Shown piece after piece: positions 33,600-46,091 of a stretch of 64,000 nt of DNA; positions within the stretch are counted from its first letter, which is position 1, and each line of letters starts with the position of its first letter. The stretch is taken from NCBI GenBank assembly GCA_947359465.1, contig OX375877.1, forward strand, positions 55,816,944 to 55,880,943. Reading direction: 5' to 3'. Origin of the DNA: Metellina segmentata (Eukaryota > Arthropoda > Arachnida > Araneae > Tetragnathidae). The notes below the pieces were generated by a model that saw only the letters and a program-made list of their open reading frames with translations, did not search any database and was not told the origin of the DNA. The position numbers were made by a program, and so were the translations under genes.

Positions 33600-34760
33600 A
33601 CGACCATCTAAAAAGCCTACCGGTTGGGTGTTTGATATTTTTTTAGCCAAACCAGGGCAGTATGATCAGTATAAATATTCCTAATTTTTTAAAGTAGAAG
33701 GAAACTGGATGTAAGGAACCATCTGGATATTCTTGCTTTAAAATTCCTAAAATTGCTTCTCCTGATGGATCGATATATAAGTGGCATGGGTAATTTGAGT
33801 TAAATTAACTTAACATAGGGCTAAGAAATTAAAATATCTTTGAGTTTCTTAAATGCGGCTTGACACTCTTACTACCATTTACATTTTAAATATTTTTTTA
33901 CAAGGTTGTTCAAAGGGGCTCGACGTTTTGTATAATCTGGAATTCATTTATTGTAGACGTTAATACTGCCAAGAAATCTCTGTAGCTCTTTAGTGTTTCT
34001 GAGTTGTTGAAGTTTTTGATATTTTCGACGTTAGTGTTACTAGGTTTGTATGTACTATTCTCAATCTCATGTCCCAAAAACTTTATTTTGGTTTCCGCGA
34101 ACTTACATTTTGAAAGCTTTAGCTTCACGCTTTCTTTCTCGCATATCTCACAGATGAGTTTTAAACTATCCAGATGTTCTTCATAATTTTGGGAAAATAT
34201 AATTATATCTTCGAAATAATTTAGAGCAAATTTAATTTAATATTTATTTAGAATTTGCATTATGGCACGTTGGAATACTGCAGTAGCATTTTTCAACCCT
34301 AAGGGAAATCATTTCCATTCGTACAAACCAAAATTTAAGTTAAATGTAAGTTTTTCGGTGTCCTTATCATTAATTTTGATTTTCCAGTGTCCAGAAGCTA
34401 AATCTAGTGTTGAGAACATGTTTGCATGGGACAATTGATCCAATACAGCATCGATACGAGGAATCAGTTTTTGTAATTTCATTTAATTTTCGATAGTCGA
34501 TGCATAAACGAGTTTTAGAGTTTTCATCTCGTTTATAAGCTAATTTTTCAGAAGCTTCATAAGGGCTGTAAGAAGGTTTGATAATGTCTGGTTTTATAAG
34601 TTCGTCACTTTGTTTTTTGATTTCTACATTGTTTTTAGGCGATGCTCTATATGGGCGACAAGCAATAGGCCGTTCCGAGTTTAAAATAACTCGTTTAGGT
34701 TCTAAATTAATTGAGCCTACATCATATTTCGTCTTGGCAAAACATTTTTGTGTTTGTTAA
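33600..34760 (-). pseudogene. Ty3/gypsy RT fragment in opposite orientation
   Basis: On the minus strand the same RT family starts again with HKN..., SYSPYEA and RLCIDYRKLNE, then continues past the point where the plus copy stops: FSTLDLASGHWKI, NATAVFQRAIMQILNKY, the catalytic box NYFEDIIIFS (normally YLDD), and LSKCKFAETKIKFLGHEIEN (33910-34128). One catalytic Asp is Glu. It faces the copy at 31748-33456, so the two fragments form an inverted, partly overlapping pair. Confidence 0.7.
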
Positions 34761-35089
34761 TCATTATACATGGACGCGTGCGATTTCGAAATTGAAATTT
34801 GACACGAAGTGGTTTGTTTATGTGTTTTTAAATTGCGCAACACTCAGTTGAAATTTGCAACCACTTCAGCTAAATATAGAACAGGGAGAAAGAAGGCAAG
34901 AGCCTTCAGATGTAAGTGAAGCGTCAGGTGAACGGTTGAGGTCATGCTATTGAGATCGAATAAATGTATCGTGTTTGAATGCGTGTTAATTCCACTGTAG
35001 CTACATACAGTCCATTGTCGAGCGTAAAAAGAGACTTGGGTCTTTGAACGGAATACAAGTCGGAAACAGCTTTTATCAATACTCTCCAA

Positions 35090-35985
35090 ACAGAATCTGA
35101 CGGCTAAGTCTAGTAGCTAAAGGCTTTGAAACGATTGTAGAAAAGGTTAAGATTTTCCATAATGTAAGATGGGTAGCTAATAAAATCAATGCTCTGAATG
35201 CACTTGTAAAAGGCTGGATATGTGTTGTTATCTACTTAGAAAGTGTTGCTGCTGAAAAGACGATGTTATTGCTAAAGGTTTGCACAATCAACTGTTAGAC
35301 TTCGAATTTGTCAAACAGAATAACTTTTTCTAAGGAGGGTTTAATTGCATGTTAGAAACATAATTGCATCACATGAATTGTTGAAAAGTATGCCTGAAAT
35401 AAAATGAAGATGGATTTGTCAAAAATACATCTCTTGATGGAATTTATCAAGGTGTACTATTGCATGGATTAAGCATCAATGTTTTTCATTGATTCAGTAA
35501 AACAAAATATGAAAACACATGGAGTCAAATACCTGGGAGAACTATTATTTAATCAGGATTCTAACAAAGCCATAAACGTTTTTGATACTTTTGCCTTGTC
35601 AACAGGATATTCCTTAATAAGTTCTGGTGTGTGTGTGATTGTAGAAAACTGGCACAATGTTATGAAAAAAAAAAAAACTTTCATCATTCTTAAAGAAGAA
35701 TGAAAATTGCAATCACTTTACAATGAGAGGTATGAATTCAAAGTACATGGGAAAGGATAAATTGAAAGCTCTTCTAAAAGTAGCTGTATGCAATAATGAT
35801 AGATTCCCAATTTTAGGAAAGTTGTTATCCATAATGTGTCTGCTTCCAGTTTTTACAGTGTGCTGTCAGCGGGGATTCAGTTTGATGAATTTGATTGAAA
35901 TAAATTTAGGTCCTCAATACGAGAGGAGAGTTTATGTAATCTGATTATGTGCAATATGAATGAACCATCAGATAAAGATTCAGTG
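35090..35985 (+). pseudogene. hAT-type transposase fragment (ZNF862-like)
   Basis: Plus-strand segments VRWVANKINALNALVKGW, FIDSVKQNMKTHGVKYLGEL, KLKALLKVAVCNNDRFPILG and VCCQRGFSLMNLI follow the order of the C-terminal half of ZNF862/KIAA1586-like hAT proteins, with the final CERGFS-like dimerisation motif. Frameshifts near 35290, 35360, 35700 and 35945 break it. It ends at a Helitron terminus. Confidence 0.65.
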
Positions 35986-35986
35986 A

Positions 35987-36716
35987 TCAGTGCGTTTGCG
36001 AAGCAAACCAAATAGGAATTCTTAGCCTATTGGATAACAGTCCTAACGGCGTTGCCCGTGTTGTTAGTTTGCTTCGTAAACCAAAGGGGCGTAGTCCGTG
36101 AGAGTTCTTTTTGTGGGAGTCACATTGTCCATGGTGTAGTTTGCTTCGCAAACCAAAATACTACATAAATATGTAATTGATAAATTATTTATTAAAATAA
36201 AATCAAACGTATAATGTATTTACATGGTGTAAAATTTTGCTCAGATTTCAGATTAGTAAAAATTTATCATTCTATCTTTAACGTTCTCTGAGATAGAAAA
36301 AAGCACTGAAGAAATCCAGTGATAATTTTATTAATTTATTTTGCTTCACTCGAATCAATTTCTCAGGAAATCCAAATGAATGAATCTCGAATGAAACGAA
36401 GGTAATTCGTATATGTTCGCTCCGATTCAAGACAGAAGGCGAAAAAAACATTGGCATGGTTCCAAAGGCTGACGTCAATAGTGACGAGAGATTGAGAAAA
36501 TTCTAAATTTTAATGCTTCTTCATTTCCGGAAAAAAGAAAGAACGCTGAAAAAATCATTTTAAAATGTTCTAGATTGAATTTTAAAATTCGCCGAGACCC
36601 ACAAATTGCAAAACATTTGGACTACCTGTGTTCGAAATCCCAGTACGTAAGGGCCATAGATTCTTCAGGACTGTGCGGGCAAGAAACAAACAAACAATTC
36701 CTTTTATAATAGTAGA
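35987..36716 (-). mobile_element. Non-autonomous Helitron-like element 1
   Basis: On the minus strand the 5' end reads TCTACTATTATAAAAGGAAT (from 36716). The 3' part has repeated GGTTTGCTTCGCAAAC-type hairpins and ends CGCACTGA, fitting CTRR, before a T. The 5' flank is C rather than the expected A, so the exact 5' base is uncertain. No Rep/helicase. Confidence 0.5.
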
Positions 36717-37214
36717 GTTTTCAAAACTAAATTATATTAGCAAAACCGAATTTAACTTACAAAACTTTAAAAATAACTGAACACAAGTATTTTAATCCAA
36801 TATAGTAGTGTTATTTAATAAGTTAATAATCACATACTTTTTCAGATAAAATTATCCTTTGTAATGCTAACTTATATGCAATAATTACTAAGCAACCAAT
36901 AGCTCAGAATTTCTTCATTGCAATTTATTTACTATACATAAAAATACGTTTTAATACATTTTAATTGCATATAAATTACTTTTCTCTAAAACGCATTTAT
37001 CTTTACATAATTAAAAAAATATATTGACCTTAGAAGGTCCATGTTTTAAAGTTTCCTCTTACTTACGTAATAATGTACAAAACTTATTTCTTAATTGGAA
37101 AATTGGAGATTCAGCAGGATATCATGTAATTTGGAGATATGATTTATTCTGTTGAAAGATAGATTTAATGCATGCTTCATTTCACAAGAATTCTAAATGT
37201 AATCAAGGTAATCT
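36717..37214. other. AT-rich spacer, nothing recognised
   Basis: Non-coding between the Helitron and the LINE target duplication. Confidence 0.4.
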
Positions 37215-38050
37215 TACCATACATTACGCCCCCAGGGGCATTCCTTCTTTAGGTTTGTACGGACTTCACAACCCCGGTGTACCTGAGTGATCTTTTTCTT
37301 TCCCAGGGGTTTACTTTCTTTGGTAAACATGGGGGTCGCGCTCCCGGGATACCCAAGCGATCTTTCTCTATCTTCATCCCACTACTCTACTCCCCTCCCT
37401 CTCCTTTTTTTATATTTCACGACTTGCGAATCGGAAAAATATTGTGGAAACTATATTGAATTAATTTAACATGGAGAAATACCTCACATTCACATTTGTA
37501 GGTATTTAAAAAAAAAGTTTTTTACACATGTTATAAGTTCTTTATTTAAATTAATATTAGTTAAGCCTAATTTTGATTGCTTCAAAATCTTCATTTATTT
37601 GTTTTCGTATTTTGTTGCTTTTAAAAAGACGTCAGTACGTTTTTCTGACCCGCATGTTTGCCGTGTGCGGCGTCCCGTATCGGGGGAAAGTGAAGTCCTG
37701 GGGCACCTGATGCGTGCCCTTTGGTCCATGCTACTGCGTAGACGGGTGGCTGGAGTGAGCCCGCTCTGGTCAATCGCCTCACCTAATTTCACTGGGGTTC
37801 ACCACGTCAGAGCGTTTGGTCCCTCTGTCGTGGTGGACTCGAATGGTATTAGGCATTTGGGTTAGTGCTGTAGCTAGGGGTGCCCTGGGCGAACTGGCGG
37901 ATCCACACCCCGACACTGCGGCACTATATTCTGGCGGTGACCTCTGAAGCAGTTCCGAGATCTGTTGCTGGACAACTGCCGGATACTGTTTCCCCTGGTT
38001 GGGCTCCGTGGTGGGCGGGGGCACATCAGAATGAACAATTTCCCTTTTTC

Positions 38051-39217
38051 ATGGATTTTCAAACCTTTTCTTGCTCTGACGGAGGCTTAGATCCGTCAAA
38101 CCCTCAAACCTTGGATGTATCGGACAATATTGTAAATGAACCTTTTATTGAAACAAGCGCAACTGAAATTACCACTAAAACTTGTCAGATTACAAAATCA
38201 ACACCAAAATTTCTTATTATTCACAATGAAAATGGTAATCTATCTAAAATGTCACCTTTCCTAATAGAAAAATATATAAAAAATGCAGCTAGAGAAGTAA
38301 AAACGTTAAAAAACTGAAATCCGGAGATCTCTTAATTGAATCAAAATCAGAATTAGTCAAGAAAATTATTAAATATTAAAAACTTCGGCGAAATAGATAT
38401 TAAAGTATTTCACCACAAAACACTCAATTATACCCGAGGAGTTATTTCATCGCAAGAACTTTTAATGGTGTCTGATGAGGAATTTGAGTCAGAATTAAAA
38501 GATCAAAAAGTCATAGCAGCTAAGCGAATTCTGATGAGACGTGACGCAAACTATATCCCTTCAAGAAATGTTGTTTTAACCTTTGATTGCCCCGTAATGC
38601 CAACTAAAATAAAATCTGGATACTTGTGCTGCGACGTGAGACCCTTCGTTTCGAGTCCCCTTCGATGCTTCTTATGCCAAAGATTCGGGCATGCGAAAAC
38701 AGCTTGTCGAGCATCAATTCCCACCTGCGCTCGTTGCTCAAAACCCGGTCATGATAGTTTTACATGCACTGAATCCGAACACTGTGTTAATTGCCAGGGA
38801 GATCATGCTGCATATTCAAAAATTTGCCCTCGTTGGATACAAGAGAAAGAAATACAAACAATTAGAGTCACCAAAAACCTCTCTTTTCCCGAAGCCAGGA
38901 AACTAATAGAATCACGCACACCTCGTACTAATATTTCATATGCATCAGTAATTAAAAGTTGCAAAACAATAAGTACCCAAACAAACAATTCAGACTTCAT
39001 AACAAGCAAAGTAAACGCAGATACTCAAATAAACTCAACACTAGAAGTATCTGAACCAACCAATTCAAAATATAAATCTTCTAGCGTAAGCCCAAAAGCA
39101 AATAAGGACAAAATAACTAATAAGCCCTCAAGCTCCCAGCAACAAAATACCAGAACGGCACCAAAAATTTGTAAACCAAATCCAACAACTTCGACGGAAC
39201 AGAATAAACCAAAGTAA
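38051..39217 (+). pseudogene. LINE ORF1 (nucleic-acid-binding gag-like protein)
   Basis: The likely start is ATG at 38051 (MDFQTFSCSDGGLDP). The frame breaks at 38315 and is restored by 38465 after two compensating shifts. The C-terminal half keeps three CCHC-like knuckles: CFLCQRFGHAKTAC, CARCSKPGHDSFTC and CVNCQGDHAAYSKIC. A Ser/Lys/Asn-rich tail follows, ending EQNKPK. ORF1 proteins of this class coat the LINE RNA. It is separated from ORF2 by 179 bases. Confidence 0.85.
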
Positions 39218-39396
39218 AATAAGAAATATAAACCTATTCATTCCCGGAACCCAAAATATCTCTCTAGAAAAGCGGAAAGTGTAATTGACCTACATCTTTC
39301 CACTGCCTCAGACATGGGGTTTGATGCAGAGGAGGATTTAGATGCGAGCGCTGCATTTTTTAGAAAGGGTACAAAATTGTATAAAAATTCTTCAAA

Positions 39397-42300
39397 ATGA
39401 CAATAAAATTTTTAACTTGGAACTGCCACGGACTACGAACTCACATTGACGATATAAAATATTTAATAAATTCACTTAACCCTGTTTGTCTTGCCTTACA
39501 GGAAACCTTTTTAACGCCACTAAACACTATTAAAATAAAAAATTATGATATTATCCGAAATGACTATACCAGTAGTGGTCGTGCTTCTGGTGGCGTAGCA
39601 ATCATAACATTAAAAAATTACCCATCAAACATCATTCCTTTACAGACCAGGATTCAAGCGGTTGCAATTCAGATACAGATTAAACTTTTAATTACCATAT
39701 GCTCTATTTATCTTCCACCAAACGAAAACATTAGCCAACAAGATTTAAATAATTTAATAGCTCAACTCCCGCATCCTTATTTTATCATTGGAGATTTTAA
39801 CGGACATAACCCACTTTGGGGGAGCAACGATTTAAATCACAGAGGGCAACAAATTGAAAACTAATCGACGATCACTGCCTCTGCCTCCTAAATGACACAA
39901 ATCATACACATTTCCACCAGCCGACTCGCTCATTTCATGTTTTGGACCTAGTTCTATGTTCTCCTGTTTTAGCTCCCATGTGGAACCTTAGAGTTGATGA
40001 CGACCTGCATAACAGCGATCACTTTCCTGTTATTTTAACTTCTAATTTTAATGATGTTTTACTACCTAGACGACCTCAGCGTTTTATATTTGACAAAGCC
40101 GATTGGACACTATTCCAATCGGAAGCTAATATTTCTGAAGATATGGTAAAGCTGCCAAACATAGACGATGCTATACATGCAATTACAGATACCATTATTA
40201 ATGCGGCAGACTTATCTATCCCCAAAACATCTGGGAGGATGCCTAAGCTATGGAAGCCATGGTGGAATGAATCGTGCTCGCAAGCATACAAATCTCAAAA
40301 ACTAGCTTGGAACAGGTTTCGCAGGTATCCCACGACTTCAAACCTGATGGATTTTAAACGTGCGAAAGCGGAAACTCGTAAGGTGAGAAGACAAAGACAA
40401 AGGAATTCCTGGCAAAATTATATTAATTCCATATAGACTAACATTTCATCTAAAAACATTTGGAGTAAAGTGAGAAAAATCTCAGGCAACTTTCATCACG
40501 CACAACTTTTATTTTTATCACAAAATGGACAAGTCATTTCGGACACAAAAACGATTGCTGATACTCTTGGTGAAGCATTTTCAAGAGTATCGCAAGAAAG
40601 TTCATATCCTCGAGATTTTATCAATTATAAAAGACGGGAAGAATTTAAGACTTTAGACTTTCGGCATTCTACACCGAAAGCCTACAGTCAAGATTTTAAT
40701 ATGTTCGAACTCAGGACTGCATTGAAGAAATCTCATCAGACTTCACCAGACCCCGACAGAATTCATAATAGCATGATACTACATCTTAACGATAATTCCT
40801 TGGCGCACATTTTATTTATTTTCAATAGAATTTGGAAGGAGCAGGTTTTTCCAACGTCTTGGCGAAAAGTCATTGTTATACCCATTCCGAAACCTGGTAA
40901 AGACCCAAAAGACGCAAATAACTACAGGCCTATTGCTTTGACTAGTTGCAAGTGCAAACTAATGGAACGAATGGTTAATGCCAGATTTATATACGTTTTA
41001 GAATCGGAAGGGCATCTCTCAAATTTTCAAAGTGGATTTCGTTTCGGCCGCAGCACTGTAGATAATGCATTACTGCTTGAATCCTCAATACGCGACGCTT
41101 TTGTAACAAAAAAACATTAAGTCTCTATATTTTTCGACCTGGAAAAAGCATATGACCGCACATGGCGATATGGAATATTGCGGGATTTACATCAGATGGA
41201 CTTTAGGGGCAACCTACCAGTTTTTCTCAAAAATGTTTTGCTGACAAGAACATTTAAAGTTCGCATCAACGATATTTTATCTGATGACTTCCCACAGGAC
41301 GAGGGAGTTCCTCAGGGTAGTGTTTTGAGTGTTGTACTCTTCATTATTAAAATAAACGGCATTATTGAACAACTTCCGGTAAATGTACAGGGAACTCTAT
41401 TTGTAGATGATTTTCAAATATTTTGTTCGGGTATAAATATATCATTAATTGAAAGACAATTGCAAACAGCCATAAAAAAGATAAGTGAGTGGGACAATAA
41501 AAATGGATTCGTCTTCTCTTCACAAAAAACAGTATGTGTTCATTTCACCCGAAGACGCGGTTTATTTTCCGATCCAGAAATATTATTAAATGGTACTACT
41601 ATTCCTGTAGTTCCACACACTAAATTCCTAGGCATTATTTTTGGCTCCAGGCTTACCTTCCGATCTCATATAAACTTACTTAAACAAAAATGGGCATCCA
41701 GTCACTTAATATTTAAAATTTTTTATCAAATACTACTTGGGGAGCTGATTCTATTTCACTTTTAAAAATATATAAAGCGCTAGTCCGATCGAAGCTCGAC
41801 TATAGCTGTATTGTGTACGGATCTGCTGCGAAGTCTACTCTGCAGACTTTGGACACGATTCATAATCAAGGCCTGAGAATATCAATTGGAGCATTTCGTA
41901 CATCCCCTGTACAGAGTCTGTATGTCATGACAGGTGAACCTAATTTAAAATTTAGACGTGAGAAACTTTCTCTTAAATATTACTTTAAAATAAAAGCTAA
42001 CCCTGCATATCCATTAAATAACAAAATAACTAATCCCAAATTGGGAAGTCACTACTCACTAAAACCATCTTTCATACCTTCTTTTGGTTTTAGAATTCGA
42101 GACATATTAGCATATTTAAATATTGACAATTTCGATATGTTTTATAAAGAAAACGAACCTCCACCTTGGAGCGATCGAAATTTAAACCTTATTCAAGATT
42201 TTGCGAAATTTACTAAATCAGTGACACCAGACTGCATTTATCAACAATTATTTTACTTTCACAGACAAAACTTTTCATGTTACAAATCAGTTTATACTGA

Positions 42301-43084
42301 CGGATCAAAGGGTGGAAATCACGTTGGTGCTGCGGCTGTACATGAAGGAACAGTCATCTCTCGGAAACTGCATGCCTGCTGTTCTGTTTTCACATCTGAA
42401 ATATATGCAATAATTTTAGCCTTGACAGAGATAGCAGCATCTAATAACAAAAAGTGGATCATTTACTCGGACTCTAAAAGCTGCATAGATGCGTTAGCAA
42501 ATTTTAATACGAAAAGCCATCCACTTGTACTTAACGCTATTGGAAGACTAAACACTTTGAAAGATAAAAATATCAAGATTTCATTTTGTTGGATCCCCGG
42601 ACATGTTGGTATCCGTGGAAATGAAAAAGCAGACTTGGCGGCAAAGAATGCATCCATGCAGATAAATTTAAAAATACCTCTAGATGATATCGACTCTACC
42701 CTAAAACGAGCTATACACTTATCATGGCAAAATAATTGGGACCTCGAAACGCTAAATAAACTCCATTCCATTCAACCGTCGATTAAGGGTTTTAAAAAAG
42801 TAAATTTAAAAAGACACCATGACATTAAACTGACAAGGCTTCGAATCGGACATTCATATTTTACCCACAAACATTTGTTAAGCGGAGAACCTGCTCCATT
42901 ATGTTCTATTTGCCATCAAGTTTTTTCAGTAAGACACATTTTGACAGAATGTACCAATTTTAGCAACCATAGACTGTTCCAATTTGGTGCTCCACTTCTT
43001 AACTTAACAGACCTCTTAACTAATCCGTATCACAAAAACTTATTTTTATTCCTCTCTGATATTGGTTTTATAAATCATATATAG
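39397..43084 (+). pseudogene. LINE ORF2: APE endonuclease, reverse transcriptase, RNase H
   Basis: Starts at ATG 39397 with FLTWNCHGLR, ALQETFL and GDFNGHNPLWG of the APE endonuclease, then (after a frameshift near 39857) HNSDHFPVIL. RT: KVIVIPIPKPGKDP, NNYRPIALTS, SGFRFGRSTVDN, FFDLEKAYDRTW, GVPQGSVLS and FVDDFQIF, the catalytic xxDD box with Val in place of Ala. RNase H: YTDGSKGG, SEIYAIILAL, YSDSKS and GNEKADLAAK, all four acidic residues present. It ends with CSICHQVFSVRHILTEC. Lesions seen: frameshift near 39857, in-frame TAG at 40434, in-frame TAA at 41118, frameshift near 41718. Confidence 0.92.
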
Positions 43085-43457
43085 CTTTTATTTGATATAA
43101 GTTTAGTTTTGCAATCGTGTTATGTGTTTAACCATCTCGTCGTTAAAGGTTTAGACCTTTTAATTTAGACAACGTTTGGCGCAGTTTGGCCAGTTCTGGC
43201 CCTTGAGCCATAAAAAAACACCAAACCAAACCAAACCTACCATACATTACAAATCTGCATTCATTAAAAAATTTATCTTTTGAAGGGAAACTATTTTCTA
43301 CAAAACCAAAATCACTTTCTCATTTAAGCAATCTCTTCATCAAAACATTTTTCGACAAATAATATACATTTATCGTTACAAAGTTTACTTATTTTCTGTT
43401 GAATCATGATTTACTGCGGGGTGAAAAACTTCGGAGTGAAATATTTAACACTAGGTA

Positions 43458-43788
43458 ATGGTAATGGTAATTTTAGTTAACGTCGTACTAGAGCACCACA
43501 ACGGGCTATTGACGACGGTCCGGGATCAGTCCCTTAAGGGAAAGATCCGAGGACAACACCTCGTAATTTTGAACCACGGTCAGATGACGAAGCAACACCT
43601 GAACTGGCACCCCACTCTCCAAACTTCCACGCCAACCCAACGTGAGGACTTTCGGCCACGACAGATTTAAGGTGCACCAGCCGCCTCTACACCATACGCT
43701 TACAAACATCCATGCCCGAACCCGGATTCGAACCAGGAACCTTCCGATCTAGAGGGTAACACCTTAACCACTATACCGGTTGGTCGGC
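43458..43788 (-). mobile_element. Near-complete tRNA-derived SINE
   Basis: Read on the minus strand from 43788, the head GTATAGTGGTTAAGGTG is an A box and GGTTCGAATCCGGG a B box, the internal pol III promoter of tRNA-derived SINEs. The body then runs into the blocks shared by all copies in this window and ends with ATTACCATTACCATTACC. This is the best reference copy here. Confidence 0.85.
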
Positions 43789-43794
43789 ATTTAA

Positions 43795-44015
43795 CACTAG
43801 AAGAAGCTCTTCTGCTATTTGATGAATTAAACTCAGAGTTGGACTTAGAAGATGTCTCTATTGAACCTCCTGATGTTGCAGTAGTATCACAGATGAAGAC
43901 TTGGCAGAAGAAGATGAAGGAGAACTTACAGACACCACGCGCAACGGAAAATTTTACAGAAGATCGATACCTAATGCAATTGATTCTCTTTAAAAACATT
44001 TTTTTTTCATTTGAA
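43795..44015 (+). pseudogene. piggyBac-like transposase N-terminal fragment
   Basis: EEALLLFDELNSELDLEDVS, then PPDVAV and, after a frameshift, an acidic DEDLAEEDEGELTD stretch resemble the acidic N-terminus of piggyBac-type transposases. No catalytic part follows. Confidence 0.45.
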
Positions 44016-44475
44016 TATTTATATTTTTGCAAGAAATAGTAATGTCAGGCCTATTGTATATCTTCGCTATTCGAATTTGGCCGCATCTGACAATGACGAG
44101 GCCATCACGCTGTTCCCCGTGGCATTGGTTTGGGAAGCTGGGAATGATGGGAATTCGTAGCAATCAAAAGGGGTTATCGAGCAGTGGTCACACCTGACCC
44201 CACGAAAAGAACTGTCCCGGGCTGGACATGCATGCGGCTAGTGGTAAATAAATAAAACATGAGATCCATATGCGCTTCTGAAAAGTATTACATAACATTC
44301 TAAGAAATCATCCCGACAGCTCTGACTGGACACATATCCTCTGTTTAAAACGTGTAGAGGCTTACGTCCATCAATCATTTTTCCACCCCACACCTGCACT
44401 ACCAAAACGGTCCCTTTACATAATGTTCGAATTAAGATTTCGGGTTCCTGACTCCTCCAGATGGAAAAACACTTA

Positions 44476-45557
44476 CGGCCATATTCAAAAGTCTCGAGTT
44501 AACTCGAGTATCATCAAGAACCGTATTCTCAAACGGGGGTTTAAGTGATCCAAGGATTAAAATGATACGCTCGCTGTGATTGGCTACTACTGTCTCCTCA
44601 CGATCGCGTGAAAATGTTAATAGTATTTTGTACGACGCCGGAATCTGCATTCACACTAGTTAAACACGAACTTCACCGGCAGAATTAATTACAAATTGTG
44701 ATTAAATAGAACACATACGGCATTTTAATTTAGGTTTGTAAGTATAAATGCTGAGGCAACTAATTTCAAATTGAATTTTTATAGAAACCTAAATTTTGAA
44801 AGAAATAATTGTACACAATGTCTTGACAAATCTATATAATCCGATTATTTTTGTACTTGTCAGTATGGGTGTGTGTTGTTGTAAAGATAAGTAACACTTG
44901 TATTCTCAATTTTCTTTCATTTTCGTAATAAATCAACAAAATAATTTTATTTCACAACGAATTTGTATCTGCCATGCTCATATTCTCTGTTGAATATCGT
45001 TTGCAGGGAAGAAAAAGTAAGTAAGCTATTTCCTTTCTGACGCGAGGCGCCATAGTTCCTCCAGCTCCCGGGAGATCGCCTTCTCTTGTGTATACTCTAG
45101 CTAACTTCTAAATAGATTAATGTATAATATGAATAAATTCTTTTATTCGAACCTTGAGAAACCGGTGTGTTATTCACCGATTATCAACGTTTGCTCTTTC
45201 ATTTGGTACTACTCTGGCGATCCAGAATATAGTTTGATCCAAAAAGCATATATAAATATCTCATTTATAGAAAATTTTATTATTTCCTTGTTCCGATTCA
45301 TATAACATCAGTCATTGCAAGAATACAGTAAATTAACCCCAAAAAAGTGTGTCGTCCATTCTGTTCCTTCTGCAAAAAGATAGTTAAATGCAAGTGTAAC
45401 ACTCAACCGAGAGTTAATTCTCCGGATATGCATGATTAAAATGTAACACCGAAACGGCGGTTTGAACTACGCGTCAGGCATTGTGAATACGGTTTTTTCG
45501 ATAATCCGGGGATTATCGTTGATCCGCGGGTGTTAATTGGACTTTTGAATACGGCCG
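44476..45557. mobile_element. Harbinger-like non-autonomous element, 1.08 kb
   Basis: The left end CGGCCATATTCAAAAGTC and the reversed right end CGGCCGTATTCAAAAGTC are inverted repeats, each flanked by TTA (44473-44475, 45558-45560). Similarity continues inward through an ACCGTATTC block. No transposase is seen. Confidence 0.7.
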
Positions 45558-45596
45558 TTAGAACCAGATGCTAAATTAAAACCCGAGTCATATCAG

Positions 45597-46091
45597 TCAA
45601 GAGAACATGGTTCTATTCGTGTTTTCTACAGTTCTGATGTTCTTTACACCATTAAGGCGATGCCTCTTGTGTTGTGAAGACAGTGAAAGAATACATACAC
45701 TTGGCTTTCTGGCATAAAGGCGTTTTTCACTAAGCCTTCTGTATACTGTTTTCCGTGATACAACAGTTTCGGTGACTGCTGTAAGCTCTGAAGTTAATTG
45801 CCGAGCAATAGACTTCCTGTTATGACGAGTAGTTATTGCCATATATCGGTCTTGAGAAGCAGTTGTTATACTTTTACAACCTTGTCCAGGCCTCCTTAAA
45901 ACAGTTACAGAGTTATGAAAAAGTTTCCACAGCGCAGAGACTGTCTGTCTTGAAATATTTACACATCTCGCTGCTTCCATGATTGCCTGACCTGCTTCTA
46001 AACGATCGATAATGTGCCACTTGACAGATTCTTCCAAATGATACTTCCTAGCAATAAAAATTCGTTTCAAGTCCTTACACATTGAAATCAA
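45597..46091 (-). pseudogene. Tc1-like transposase, N-terminal two DNA-binding domains
   Basis: 164 codons with HIIDRLEAGQAIMEAARCVN, ISRQTVSALWKLF, RRPGQG, then TTASQDRYMAITTRHNRKSI, ARQLTSEL and VSRKTVYRRLSEKRLYARKP. These are the two helix-turn-helix (paired-like) domains joined by the GRPR-like linker (here RRPGQG). It ends at a stop just after NRTMFS, where an intact Tc1 protein continues into the first catalytic Asp (FSDE). The catalytic domain is missing. Confidence 0.85.

Larger units (their letters stand above)
37228..43237 (+). mobile_element. Full-length I-like LINE (gag, endonuclease, RT, RNase H)
   Basis: The element is bracketed by a perfect 13-bp direct repeat, TACCATACATTAC, at 37215-37227 and 43238-43250, which fixes its ends. 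It has a GC-richer 5' region (37228-38050), ORF1 with three zinc knuckles, ORF2 with APE endonuclease, RT, RNase H and a terminal Cys/His cluster. The 3' UTR ends in (ACCAA)n-like repeats after GCCATAAAAAAACACC. RNase H after RT places it in the I-like group of LINEs. A handful of stops and frameshifts make it inactive, but it is not 5' truncated, which is rare for LINE copies. Confidence 0.9.

Noticed and set aside
37228..38050. GC-rich patch resembling a host CpG-island promoter
   Set aside because: It is the 5' region of the LINE, inside the target-site duplication.
43700..43788. tRNA gene suggested by TAGTGGTTAAGG and GGTTCGAATCC
   Set aside because: The boxes are the head of a SINE whose body recurs many times; no closed cloverleaf with acceptor stem was seen.
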